Positions 12,863 through 21,758 of a DNA stretch of 40,471 nucleotides are shown piece by piece. A program made the position numbers and the translations under genes. Origin of the DNA: an uncultured Collinsella sp. (GTDB taxonomy: Bacteria; Actinomycetota; Coriobacteriia; Coriobacteriales; Coriobacteriaceae); assembly GCA_938023705.1 (NCBI GenBank), contig CALJDJ010000017.1, positions 1 to 40,471 on the forward strand, written 5' to 3'. The notes under the pieces were generated by a model. It searched no databases, was not told the origin of the DNA, and saw only the letters and a program-made list of their open reading frames with translations. Each line of letters begins with the position of its first letter. Positions within the stretch are counted from its first letter, which is position 1.

Positions 12863-14323
12863 ATGAGCGAGAACGATTCCCAGCGTCCCCAGGATGCGGG
12901 CAACGCCGGCGAGACCCAACAGCAGCCGCGTGTGCAGGTAGAGTCGACGCCTGCCGACAGCAACATTCCCTACGTGCAGGCCTACGACACGCAGACCGGA
13001 AAGCCGCTGGGCAGCCAGCAGGTTGTAAACAAGCACACAGTGGTCAAGACTAAGACCAAAAAGCTGCCGATCTTTATTACGGCGCTTGCCGGTTGTGCCT
13101 GCGGCGCCCTGCTGGTCATTGCGCTCATTATGAGCGGCACGCTCAACATTGGCGGCGGAAAGAATGCCGTGACGGCGGGTGCTTCGGGTTCATCGACGCA
13201 AAAGATTACGATTGATTCCGAGGACACCACGCTGGCCGAGGCCGTTTCTGCCAAGGCGTTGCCCTCCGTGGTTTCCATTACCGCCACTTCGAGCGGCAGC
13301 CAGAATGGCTCGCTTTCGCAGTCTGCCGACGAGTCGGACAGCTCGGGCAGCGTCGGCTCGGGCGTGGTGCTCGATACCGAGGGCCACATCCTCACCAACA
13401 ACCACGTGGTCGATGGCTATGACCAGTACGTGGTGACCATGGATGACGGCACCACCTACGAGGCCGAGTTCGTGGGCAACGACGCTTCGAGCGACCTGGC
13501 CGTCATCAAGCTCAAGGACGCAGACGCCTCCAAGCTCACGCCGATCGAGATCGGCGATTCCTCCAAGCTCAACGTGGGCGAGTGGGTCATGGCGATTGGC
13601 TCGCCGTTCGGCAACGAGCAGTCTGTCTCCACGGGCATTGTGTCGGCGCTGTATCGCTCCACGGCCATGAGCTCTACCAACGGTAACACCATCTATGCCA
13701 ACATGATCCAGACCGATGCCGCCATCAACCCGGGCAACTCCGGCGGCGCGCTCGTTAACGACAACGGCGAGCTTGTGGGTATCAACTCGCTCATCGAGAG
13801 CTACTCGGGCTCCAGCTCGGGCGTTGGTTTTGCCATTCCCGTTAACTATGCCAAGAACATTGCCGACCAGATTATCGACGGCAAGACACCGGTTCATCCG
13901 TACCTGGGCGCCACGCTTTCGAGCGTCAACGCGCTCAACGCCCGCACCAACAAGCTGAGCACCGATAGCGGCGCGTATGTGGCGAGCGTCGTTGAGGATG
14001 GCCCCGCTGCCAAGGCCGGCATTCAGGAGGGCGATGTCATCACCAAGCTGGGTGACGACGAGATCACGAGCGCCGATGGCCTGATCATCGCACTGCGCAG
14101 CCACGAGGTGGGCGAGAAGGTCGAGATCACGCTCATGCGCGGCAAGGAAGAGAAGAAGGTCACGGTTGAACTGGGCTCCGACGAGGAGCTGCAGAACCAG
14201 CAGCAGGACGACAGCGCGACCGACACCGGTAACGGCGGTATTACCGATGAGCAGCTGCGCCAGTACCTGGAGGAACTGCTCGGCCAGCAGGGCCAGGGTC
14301 AAGGCCACGGCCAGGGCTGCTAA
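12863..14323 (+). CDS. htrA: HtrA/DegP-type serine protease, membrane-anchored
   Basis: The 486-residue protein has a hydrophilic N-terminal tail of about 65 residues, one transmembrane segment (about 68-92) and an extracytoplasmic trypsin-like domain. Its catalytic triad is visible as His181 (TNNHVV), Asp211 (SSDLAVI) and Ser293 (GNSGGAL). One PDZ domain follows (about 350-445), then a Gln- and Gly-rich tail ending in Cys. This is the usual layout of surface HtrA in Gram-positive bacteria, which degrades misfolded exported proteins. The ATG at 12863 follows AAAGGA. The gene is flanked by terminators on both sides and appears to be its own transcript. Confidence 0.95.
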   Translation: MSENDSQRPQDAGNAGETQQQPRVQVESTPADSNIPYVQAYDTQTGKPLGSQQVVNKHTVVKTKTKKLPIFITALAGCACGALLVIALIMSGTLNIGGGKNAVTAGASGSSTQKITIDSEDTTLAEAVSAKALPSVVSITATSSGSQNGSLSQSADESDSSGSVGSGVVLDTEGHILTNNHVVDGYDQYVVTMDDGTTYEAEFVGNDASSDLAVIKLKDADASKLTPIEIGDSSKLNVGEWVMAIGSPFGNEQSVSTGIVSALYRSTAMSSTNGNTIYANMIQTDAAINPGNSGGALVNDNGELVGINSLIESYSGSSSGVGFAIPVNYAKNIADQIIDGKTPVHPYLGATLSSVNALNARTNKLSTDSGAYVASVVEDGPAAKAGIQEGDVITKLGDDEITSADGLIIALRSHEVGEKVEITLMRGKEEKKVTVELGSDEELQNQQQDDSATDTGNGGITDEQLRQYLEELLGQQGQGQGHGQGC

Positions 14324-14353
14324 CGAGCCGTTTCGCACATATCGAGGCCAGGG

Positions 14354-14388
14354 GGGCTGTCCCATCAACGTGGGACAGCCCTTTTTTT
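14354..14388 (+). terminator. Intrinsic terminator of htrA
   Basis: GGGCTGTCCCA and TGGGACAGCCC form a perfect stem, followed by seven T. Confidence 0.95.
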
Positions 14389-14571
14389 CTTATTGATCCG
14401 TTGGGGACGGAGGAAAACGGATCATTTAGAGCTGATAAGAGCATGGTTTAATCGCGCGACCCACCCCAGTCTGGCGGCTGCCGATTCGGTGCGGTTCGAG
14501 ACCGCTATTCGGCCTCATTGCGACCGGTGGTACTCTAGTATCCGTTTGAAATCGAGCGAAGGAGTACCGCT

Positions 14572-16800
14572 ATGGAGCAATCGAGCCTGTTTGGTGACGG
14601 TGTAGACATCGATTCCGAAACGCCCGCGAGCGCGGATGCCGCCGCACCGACCGATGCCCGTGCCCAGGCGGCAGCGCGCGCGGCCGAGTTGCGTCACGAG
14701 CTCGACTACCACGCCTATCGCTATTACATGCTCGATGCACCCGAGATCACGGACGCTGCCTTTGACAAAATGCTCGTTGAGCTGCAAGAAATCGAGGCGA
14801 CCTATCCCGATCTGGTGACGCCCGACAGCTACACCCAGCGCGTGGGCGGCTACGTGAGCGAGCAGTTTACTCCGGTCACGCACATGGCGCGCATGTATTC
14901 CATGGATGATGCCATGGACCTGGACGAGCTCGACGCTTGGCTCCAGCGCACCGAGGATGCGCTCGGTGCCGGTAGCGTTACCTATACCTGCGAGCTTAAG
15001 ATCGACGGTCTGGGCGTGGCGCTTACCTACCAAAACGGCACCTTTGTGCGCGCCGCCACGCGCGGTGACGGCACAACGGGCGAGGACGTGTCGCTCAACG
15101 TGCGTACCATCAAGGATGTGCCCATGCACCTGTCCGAGCCGGCGCTCGCCCACATGGGTGCCGACCGCGAGCGTACCATCGAAGTACGCGGCGAGGTCTA
15201 TATGCCCAAAGGCAGCTTTGTTCGTCTGAATGAAGAGGCCGATGCCGAGGGCCGCGACCCCTTCGCCAACCCGCGCAACGCCGCCGCCGGATCGTTGCGC
15301 CAGAAGGATCCCAAGGTCACGGCGCGCCGCGACCTGGCCACCTTTATCTACGCCATTGCCGATACCGATCCGCTGCACGTCCACAGCCAGCGTGAGTTCC
15401 TCGACTGGCTGCGCAGCGCCGGTTTTAGCGTCAACCCCAACGTGGCTCGTTGCGCCACGCCGGCCGAGGTCCACGAGTTCTGTGCCCAGGCGCTCGAGCA
15501 CCGCGGCGACCTGGACTACGATATCGACGGCGTGGTCGTAAAGGTTGACAGCTTCCAGCAGCAGCTCGACCTAGGTTTTACCGCCCGCGCACCGCGCTGG
15601 GCCATTGCCTTTAAGTTCCCGCCCGAGGAAAAGCGGACCATCCTGCGCGAGATTCGCATCCAGGTGGGCCGCACCGGTGTGCTCACGCCGGTCGCCGAGT
15701 TCGACCCGGTGACGGTCGCCGGCTCTACCATCGCGCGCGCCACGCTGCACAACATCGACGAGATCCGCCGCAAGAACGTGCGCGAAGGCGATACCATCAT
15801 CGTGCACAAGGCGGGCGACGTGATCCCCGAGGTCGTGGGTCCGGTGCTCGATAAGCGTCCGGCAGACAGCGTTGACTGGCGCATGCCCGAGGTCTGCCCT
15901 GTGTGCGGCAGCCCCGTGGTCCACGAGGACGGTGAGGTGGCCTATCGCTGCGTGTCCATCGACTGCCCCGCACAGCTCAAGGAGCGCCTGCTCCATTGGG
16001 TGAGCCGCGGCTGCATGGACGTGGACGGCCTGGGCGACGAGATCGTCGACAAGATGATCGCTGCCGGTCTGATCCACGATGTTGCGGACTTCTACCAGCT
16101 CACGGTCGACGATATCGCCGGCCTGGACACGGGCCGCGTGTATGCCAGCTCCAACAGCAAAAAGGGCGTCAAGAAGGGCGATCCCATCCCGGTGGGCCTT
16201 AAGACGGCCGAGAAAATCATCGCCGAGCTCAACAAATCCAAGAGCCAGCCGCTCGGTCGCGTGCTGTTTGCCCTGGGCATCCGCCATGTGGGCAAGAGCG
16301 TGGGCGAGGTCATCGCCGAGCGATTCCTGTCGATTGACAAGCTTATCTTGGCGAGCGAAGAGGATATCGCCGAGTGCGAGGGCATCGGTCCCAAGATTGC
16401 GGCGAGCGTCAAGCAGTTCCTGGCCGTGCCCGAGAACCTTGCCGTGCTGGAACGTCTGCGCCAAGCGGGCCTTTCGCTCGAGGTCGACTTGGGCGCCGCT
16501 CATGCGCAAGCCGCGGCCGAAGCTGGCGTGGCGGGCGAGCTCGCCGACGCACAGCCGCTTGCGGGTCTGACCTTCGTGCTCACCGGCACGCTCGTCAACC
16601 GCACGCGCGACGAGGCAGGTGCGGCGCTCAAGGTACTCGGCGCCAAGGTTTCGGGCAGCGTGTCAAAGAAGACGAGCTATCTGGTCGCCGGTCCCAAAGC
16701 GGGCTCCAAGCTCACCAAGGCCGAGCAACTGGGCGTACCCGTGCTGGACGAGGACGCACTCGAGCAGATCTTGGCTACTGGCGAGGTGCCCCGGGCTTAG
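14572..16800 (+). CDS. ligA: NAD-dependent DNA ligase
   Basis: The 742-residue protein has the LigA domain order: Ia domain, adenylation domain with the nucleotide-accepting Lys143 in ELKIDG, OB fold, a four-Cys zinc finger (CPVC and later Cys residues near 15900-15965), helix-hairpin-helix repeats and a C-terminal BRCT domain (LAGLTFVLTGTL). It seals nicks in replication and repair using NAD. The ATG at 14572 follows AAGGAG. It is longer than the usual 670-690 residues, partly through an N-terminal extension of about 30 residues. That extension begins MEQSSLFGD, and QSSLF resembles a sliding-clamp-binding pentapeptide. The gene is alone between two terminators. Confidence 0.97.
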   Translation: MEQSSLFGDGVDIDSETPASADAAAPTDARAQAAARAAELRHELDYHAYRYYMLDAPEITDAAFDKMLVELQEIEATYPDLVTPDSYTQRVGGYVSEQFTPVTHMARMYSMDDAMDLDELDAWLQRTEDALGAGSVTYTCELKIDGLGVALTYQNGTFVRAATRGDGTTGEDVSLNVRTIKDVPMHLSEPALAHMGADRERTIEVRGEVYMPKGSFVRLNEEADAEGRDPFANPRNAAAGSLRQKDPKVTARRDLATFIYAIADTDPLHVHSQREFLDWLRSAGFSVNPNVARCATPAEVHEFCAQALEHRGDLDYDIDGVVVKVDSFQQQLDLGFTARAPRWAIAFKFPPEEKRTILREIRIQVGRTGVLTPVAEFDPVTVAGSTIARATLHNIDEIRRKNVREGDTIIVHKAGDVIPEVVGPVLDKRPADSVDWRMPEVCPVCGSPVVHEDGEVAYRCVSIDCPAQLKERLLHWVSRGCMDVDGLGDEIVDKMIAAGLIHDVADFYQLTVDDIAGLDTGRVYASSNSKKGVKKGDPIPVGLKTAEKIIAELNKSKSQPLGRVLFALGIRHVGKSVGEVIAERFLSIDKLILASEEDIAECEGIGPKIAASVKQFLAVPENLAVLERLRQAGLSLEVDLGAAHAQAAAEAGVAGELADAQPLAGLTFVLTGTLVNRTRDEAGAALKVLGAKVSGSVSKKTSYLVAGPKAGSKLTKAEQLGVPVLDEDALEQILATGEVPRA

Positions 16801-16822
16801 CGCATCGATAACCAAATTGAAG

Positions 16823-16864
16823 ATCCGCCCGGAAAGCATGATGCCTTTCGGGCGGATTTTATTT
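16823..16864. terminator. Bidirectional terminator between ligA and merR
   Basis: ATCCGCCCGGAAAG and CTTTCGGGCGGAT pair around a short loop, followed by TTTTATTT on the plus strand. The stem lies between the convergent ligA and merR genes and overlaps the merR stop codon. Confidence 0.85.
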
Positions 16865-17707
16865 GGACGGGGCAACGGGCACCGTGATCTGCGTCACGTA
16901 GGTTGCTGGGTCGTCGCTGATGATGTCATCGATGAGGGCGATCTCGCGCGAGGGGCCGGCGGGTGTCAGGTTGTGTTCGTGCATGTAGCTCAGCAGTTGC
17001 TCGTAGCGTGGGGCTGCTTGCCCGTGCGTGCCGCGGAAACTTATGGTCAGGCAGCGCGCGGCGGGTCGCGTCTCAACGTCGCCCAAGTAATCATCGGTGT
17101 CATCGAGCAGCAGAAAGACCTCGTCGTAACCATCAAAGTCGCCGGCGGCCAGACGCTCGGCGCTGATCCCGACACCCAGATTGCCCAGATAGGCAAAGGT
17201 TTCGTGCTGCCCCTGCTGAAGCTGGCGGATATGCCATCCCAGCGAATAGGCGTCGGTGGGATTGACGCGCTCGTGCAGCGTGGCGCAGCGAAGTTCGGGT
17301 TCCTCGATTTCGCTAATGGTGTCGAGATCAGCATTCAAAGCGCCATGAAGCAAGGCAAGTCGCTGGTCAATCTTGCGCGACATGCGCTCCAGCTCACGCC
17401 GCCTGTGCTCAATTAACTCCTGTTGCTTGGTCAGTTGCCGTTGCATCAAATCCATATCGCGCGTAGTGACAAACTCGCGAATCTGGGTCAGCGGCAGGTC
17501 GAGAACGCGCAGGTTGCCGATGGTGTTGAGGGTGGAGAGCTGCCGCGATCCGTAGTAGCGGTACCCACTCGCCGGATTGACATATGCCGGCTCCAATAGC
17601 CCCATCTGTTCGTAATGGCGCAGTGTGCCCACGCTCAAATTGAGCAGGCGCGCCACCTCGCCAATGCAGAGCAGGCCCTCGGTGTGTTCGCTTGGCATGT
17701 CGGTCAC
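16859..17707 (-). CDS. MerR-family regulator with effector-binding domain
   Basis: The 282-residue protein starts with a MerR helix-turn-helix and wing (GEVARLLNLSVGTLRHYEQMGLLEP, then GYRYYGSRQL). A coiled linker of about 60 residues follows, then a C-terminal domain of about 150 residues that resembles the GyrI-like effector domain of BmrR-type drug sensors. It lies 55 bases behind a MATE exporter on the same strand. A MerR-style dyad overlaps the -35 box of the exporter, so it probably activates the exporter and itself when a drug or metabolite binds. The GTG at 17707 is chosen because AAAGGAG lies eight bases upstream; an ATG at 17698 is too far from that site. Confidence 0.85.
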   Translation of the reverse strand: MTDMPSEHTEGLLCIGEVARLLNLSVGTLRHYEQMGLLEPAYVNPASGYRYYGSRQLSTLNTIGNLRVLDLPLTQIREFVTTRDMDLMQRQLTKQQELIEHRRRELERMSRKIDQRLALLHGALNADLDTISEIEEPELRCATLHERVNPTDAYSLGWHIRQLQQGQHETFAYLGNLGVGISAERLAAGDFDGYDEVFLLLDDTDDYLGDVETRPAARCLTISFRGTHGQAAPRYEQLLSYMHEHNLTPAGPSREIALIDDIISDDPATYVTQITVPVAPSK

Positions 17708-17762
17708 AGGACCGCTCCTTTCGGTAAAAACAGGGGAGGAGCGCCAGGCTCGCGTTGCCCCG

Positions 17763-19109
17763 CTACGCCACCAGCTTGTCAAAAGTTCCGCGGCGGTTGA
17801 GCACGGTAAACGCGACAACGCAAATGACCGCCGACAAAATCGATCCGCACGGCGAGGCGATGCCCATGGGAAACAACGTGTCGGAATAGGCGTTCGACAG
17901 CAGCCATGCACCGGGTACGCGAATGAGTACCACAGCCAGCACGTTGTGCGCAAAGCCGATGTAGCTCTTGCCATACGCAGCGAAAAAGCCGCTAAAGCAA
18001 ATGTGGATGCCGGCAAAGATCGCGTCGAAAATGTAGCTGCGCATATAGCCGGTACCGGCGGCGACTACTGCAGCGTCCTTGGCAAAAAAGCCGATAAACG
18101 CCGGCGCCACCAGCCACATCAGCACCGTGATCAGGCAGCCGTACACCACCGAGATGGTCATGGCATCCTTGAGCACCTGACGCGCGCGGTCGCCCTTGCC
18201 CGCGCCGGCGTTTTGCGCCGTGAGCGCGCTGACGGTAGCGCCCATAGAACTCGGCACGATAAACAAAAAGCTGATCATCTTTTCGACCAGGCCCACGGCG
18301 GCGGCGTCGACCAGGCCGCGGTGGTTGGCGATGACGGTGATGAACATAAACGCCACCTGGATGCAGCCGTCCTGCACGGCCACGGGCACGCCGATCTTAA
18401 GAATGCTGCCGAGCACCTCGGGCTGGGGGCGCAGGTCGCTGCGCTTAACGTGGATGTTTGTGCGACGGCTCTTGAGCCACACGAGCGCGAGGGCCACGCT
18501 CGCCGTCTGCGCGGTCACCGTGCCGAGCGCCGCGCCCACGGGGCCGAGCCCCATGTGGCCGATAAACAGAAAATCAAGCGCGATGTTGATGATACATGCC
18601 ACGCCAATCACGTACATGGGCGAGCGCGAATCGCCCAGCCCGCGAAAGATGGCCGAAAGAATGTTGTATGCGGCGATAAACGGAATGCCCATAAAGCAAA
18701 TGCGCAGGTAGGCGGCGGTGCCTTCGACCGCCTCGGCCGGCGTGCCAATGAGCGCCACGATCTGCGGGCACAGTGCGAGCAAGATAGCGGCCAGCACCAC
18801 CGAGACACCCATAAAGAGCGTGATGGTGTTGCCGATGGCGGTCTCGGCGCGGTCGAAGCGGCGCGAGCCCACGGCGTGGCCGACGATAACCGTCGTTCCC
18901 ATGGCCAGGCCCACGAGCGTCACGGTAATGATATAGAGCGTCTGCGCGCCGTTGCCCACGGCGGTGATGCCGGCGGCGCCGCTAAACTGCCCCATCATGT
19001 ACAGGTCGGCCATGCCGTAGAGCATCTGCAAAAAGTACGAGAGCATATAGGGCAGGGCAAAGACCGCGATGGTCTTGAGGACATTGCCGCGTGTGAGGTC
19101 GTGTTCCAT
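17763..19109 (-). CDS. MATE-family efflux transporter
   Basis: This 448-residue protein has the twelve hydrophobic segments and the two-fold repeated layout of MATE exporters of the DinF/NorM type (MPIAVFALPY-like first segment, GMADLYMMGQFSGAAG, and a matching second half). Such proteins expel cationic drugs or metabolites in exchange for Na+ or H+. The ATG at 19109 gives the expected N-terminus MEHDLTRGNVLK; its ribosome-binding site is weak (GAAAG). The MerR gene follows after 55 bases, so exporter and regulator share a transcript. The substrate cannot be told from sequence. Confidence 0.92.
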   Translation of the reverse strand: MEHDLTRGNVLKTIAVFALPYMLSYFLQMLYGMADLYMMGQFSGAAGITAVGNGAQTLYIITVTLVGLAMGTTVIVGHAVGSRRFDRAETAIGNTITLFMGVSVVLAAILLALCPQIVALIGTPAEAVEGTAAYLRICFMGIPFIAAYNILSAIFRGLGDSRSPMYVIGVACIINIALDFLFIGHMGLGPVGAALGTVTAQTASVALALVWLKSRRTNIHVKRSDLRPQPEVLGSILKIGVPVAVQDGCIQVAFMFITVIANHRGLVDAAAVGLVEKMISFLFIVPSSMGATVSALTAQNAGAGKGDRARQVLKDAMTISVVYGCLITVLMWLVAPAFIGFFAKDAAVVAAGTGYMRSYIFDAIFAGIHICFSGFFAAYGKSYIGFAHNVLAVVLIRVPGAWLLSNAYSDTLFPMGIASPCGSILSAVICVVAFTVLNRRGTFDKLVA

Positions 19110-19159
19110 GGGCGGGGCTTTCTGGCTTGGTTTGTTTACGTACCAGTGTAGTGAAAACC

Positions 19160-19180
19160 CTACAACGATTGTAGAGTCAA
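19160..19180 (-). promoter_or_regulatory. MATE promoter with MerR-type operator
   Basis: On the minus strand TTGACT (19175-19180) is followed directly by the perfect dyad CTACAATCGTTGTAG (19160-19174). An operator placed between -35 and -10 is the hallmark of MerR-type activation, and the gene two positions downstream encodes such a regulator. The -10 box is not clear. Confidence 0.7.
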
Positions 19181-19261
19181 GATTTGTGTTGGCAGCGGGG
19201 CGAAAATAGTCACGCTCCAAGCACGATGCTTTGACCCCTCCGTGCCCCCTCACCTCGCCTC

Positions 19262-19326
19262 AAACCATCACAACATTCGACGTTTTTTGACAAAATCGGG
19301 AAAAGCATCGAATGTTGTGATGGTTT
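19262..19326. repeat. Palindromic repeat R1, copy a
   Basis: Perfect 19-bp arms (core CCATCACAACATTCGA) at 19262-19280 and 19308-19326 enclose 27 bases. The copy at 20503-20569 has the same arms and a nearly identical centre (CGTTTTTTG and GGGAAAAGCA), and together they flank the gene at 19428-20465. Confidence 0.85.
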
Positions 19327-19427
19327 TTCTGCCACTCGATCGGGTGGAATCGCTTTCTTGCGCACGCGGGTGTGCGGACCCGTGGGCAGGGGAATAAGGT
19401 TGGTTATCCGACTCCATTGGAGGGCTC

Positions 19428-20465
19428 ATGGACCTGCCGATCGTCCTGTCCCATAAGACTGCCTGGATGTACCACAACGTGGCGCGCCCGTCCGAGCTGC
19501 TCTCGCGAGCAAGCAGCCTATACGATGAGGACTCGCTTGCTAGCGAGGCGGAGCCGACCGCGGGCCTGCCCAAATTGGGGCTCGATGCCAAGGGGCTGAG
19601 GGCTTCGACGGCAGTTGGGATCGTTACCGACTATCTGGTTTCGCTTGGTATTCCACGAGAAGAGCTCGATCATATCGATACGCTCGTTAACTTCGATTTT
19701 GAGCGCTCGACGCCGGCTGGATTTAGGTGCCACGTGTTTGGGGCGCCGGTACCCCCAGGCCATCTTATCGAGGTGGCGGAGGGCCTTCTAGTGGTTGATG
19801 AGGTCATGTGCTTTGTCCAAGCGGGTTCGTGGATGAGCGAGCCCGAGCAGCTGGAATATGGCTACGAAATCTGTGCCCGATACCATTTGAATCATCTGTC
19901 GACAGGCGATTATATCGAGATGGGGCAGAGGTATACCGTTGCCGATTTGATTGCTTATTGCAATGAGAACCGATCTCGTCAGGGGGCCATACGCGCGGCC
20001 GCCGTGCTCAAACGCGTGCACGATGGCGCGCGATCGCCCATGGAGACGGCCACCTCAATCATGGTCGTAGCAAAACGTTCCCAGGGAGGGCTGGGATACG
20101 CCAAGATCGAGCTCAACCATCGGGTCGATGTTCCCAGCGAGTTCAAGTATCTCGCTAAGGCCGGGTATTTCGAGATTGACGTATATGCGCCTGCGAGCGG
20201 TACGGGAATTGAATACAACGGTTCGGACCATCTTGATAAACAGCGCAGCGCGTCGGATGCGGAGCGTATGACCGTGCTGAGCGCGCTGGGCTTTAGGATG
20301 ATCGTCCTCACCGGGACTCAGTTTGCCCACCAGCTGCAATTGCACCGGGCGATGAACGCCATCGCGCTCGCTATGGGCCTCAAGTGCGACCGAAGCGAAG
20401 CATTCCAAAAGCGGCAGAACGACCTGCGAGATTTCGTGATTCGGCACTGGGACGGCGACCTTTAG
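19428..20465 (+). CDS. DUF559/Vsr-like nuclease-fold protein
   Basis: This 345-residue protein has an N-terminal part of about 190 residues resembling the regulator-like half of actinobacterial DUF559 proteins. The C-terminal part resembles a PD-(D/E)XK or Vsr-like nuclease: Glu206 in SPMETA, Asp251 in EIDVYAP, Glu262 in GIEYNG, then a His and an Arg-Met helix before LGFRMIVLTG. Proteins of this kind are common in actinobacteria, often as divergent families, and their role is unknown; defence, repair and toxin-like roles have been proposed for relatives. The ATG at 19428 follows GGAGGG. The gene is flanked closely by two R1 palindromes, which hints at a mobilisable unit. The family assignment is by pattern. 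Confidence 0.65.
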   Translation: MDLPIVLSHKTAWMYHNVARPSELLSRASSLYDEDSLASEAEPTAGLPKLGLDAKGLRASTAVGIVTDYLVSLGIPREELDHIDTLVNFDFERSTPAGFRCHVFGAPVPPGHLIEVAEGLLVVDEVMCFVQAGSWMSEPEQLEYGYEICARYHLNHLSTGDYIEMGQRYTVADLIAYCNENRSRQGAIRAAAVLKRVHDGARSPMETATSIMVVAKRSQGGLGYAKIELNHRVDVPSEFKYLAKAGYFEIDVYAPASGTGIEYNGSDHLDKQRSASDAERMTVLSALGFRMIVLTGTQFAHQLQLHRAMNAIALAMGLKCDRSEAFQKRQNDLRDFVIRHWDGDL

Positions 20466-20502
20466 GGGCGCTTTGGTCCTTCTACGGGGTGCCGTGGGCA
20501 GA

Positions 20503-20569
20503 CAAACCATCACAACATTCGACGTTTTTTGCCAAAAACGGGAAAAGCACCGAATGTTGTGATGGTCTG
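20503..20569. repeat. Palindromic repeat R1, copy b
   Basis: Arms ACCATCACAACATTCG (20506-20521) and CGAATGTTGTGATGGT (20551-20566) enclose a 29-base centre almost identical to that of copy a. It lies 40 bases beyond the nuclease-like gene. Confidence 0.85.
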
Positions 20570-20698
20570 TGCTGAGGATGGGCTTGGGAAGCCGGTCTTG
20601 CTCGCAAAGGTCTTTCGTGTCGTACGCATGTCGACCCATTCTTCCCGTGCGGTACTATATTCCCCGAAGAATAAAGGTCAGCGTGAGGGGAGGGCTGC

Positions 20699-21754
20699 GT
20701 GGTCGGGCGCGTGCAACATGACGGCTTTGGCCGCGATATCAACTACCTGCGCATTGCCGTTACCGACAAGTGCAATTTCCGCTGCATTTACTGCATGCCG
20801 GCCGATGGCGTGGCGCCCCGTGCACACGACGAGCTACTCAGTGCCGAGGAAATCGCCCGCTTTGTGCGCTTGGTGGCGGGGGAGGGCATTCGCCGCGTGC
20901 GCCTGACGGGTGGCGAGCCGCTGGTCAGCCGCCGTATCATCCCGCTCATTCGTGACATCCGCGCGATTCCGCAGATCGAGGATATCTCGCTTACCACCAA
21001 CGGCGCCCTGCTGCCCAAGCTGGCACCGCAGCTCAAGGACGCGGGGCTTAACCGCGTCAACATTTCGCTCGACACGCTCGACCCTAAGCTCTTTGGAAAG
21101 ATCACGCGCCTGGGTCGACTCGAGCAGACCGTGGCCGGCATCGACGCGGCGCTGGCTTGGGGCTTTGAGCCCGTTAAGGTCAACTGCGTTGTCGTGCGCC
21201 GGCTCAACCAGGATGTGACGGCCCTCGCGCGGCTCACGCTGGACCGACCCATCCACCTGCGCTTTATCGAATACATGCCCATCGGCGACGAGCGCACGAG
21301 CTCGCATTGCGCCGTGGACCCGCATGCGCCTGCGCTCAATCCCGAGCTGTGGGATGCGAGCGACACCGTGCCGAGTGACGAGTTGCGGGCACGCATCAAT
21401 GCCGGGGCCGCCGCGGTGGGCCTGGGCGAGCTCGAACCGCTTGACAATACCGACGCTCCTGCTGGTGCGGGCCCTGCGCGCTATTGGCACTTTCCGGGCG
21501 CGGAGGGAACGGTCGGCTTCATCAGCGCCATGTCCAACCATTTTTGTGCGAATTGCAACCGTCTGCGCCTGACGGCAGACGGCAACGTGCGTCCGTGTCT
21601 GTTCAGCGATGCCGAGTATTCGGTGCGTGAGGCGCTGCGTCGTGGTGATGATATGCAGGTACTTTCGATTTGGCGCGATGCCGTGGCCCACAAACCGCAG
21701 GAACACGCGATAATTGAGGGCACGCAACGATTTATGTCCCAAATCGGAGGATGA
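20699..21754 (+). CDS. moaA: GTP 3',8-cyclase (molybdenum cofactor)
   Basis: This 351-residue radical-SAM enzyme has the N-terminal CNFRCIYC cluster motif and the C-terminal cluster motif FCANCNRLRL...CLF. It ends in Gly-Gly, a conserved tail needed in MoaA. It converts GTP to 3',8-cyclo-GTP in the first step of molybdopterin synthesis. The start is a GTG at 20699 preceded by GGGGAGGG, and a TACTATAT promoter box lies about 45 bases upstream. The moaC-mobB fusion gene begins five bases after its stop, so the two form an operon. Later-pathway genes are not in the window. Confidence 0.95.
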   Translation: MVGRVQHDGFGRDINYLRIAVTDKCNFRCIYCMPADGVAPRAHDELLSAEEIARFVRLVAGEGIRRVRLTGGEPLVSRRIIPLIRDIRAIPQIEDISLTTNGALLPKLAPQLKDAGLNRVNISLDTLDPKLFGKITRLGRLEQTVAGIDAALAWGFEPVKVNCVVVRRLNQDVTALARLTLDRPIHLRFIEYMPIGDERTSSHCAVDPHAPALNPELWDASDTVPSDELRARINAGAAAVGLGELEPLDNTDAPAGAGPARYWHFPGAEGTVGFISAMSNHFCANCNRLRLTADGNVRPCLFSDAEYSVREALRRGDDMQVLSIWRDAVAHKPQEHAIIEGTQRFMSQIGG

Positions 21755-21758
21755 TCAT

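Noticed and set aside
13190..14368. Long minus-strand frame opposite htrA
   Set aside because: It is an antisense shadow of a clear HtrA gene, with low-complexity composition and no family features.
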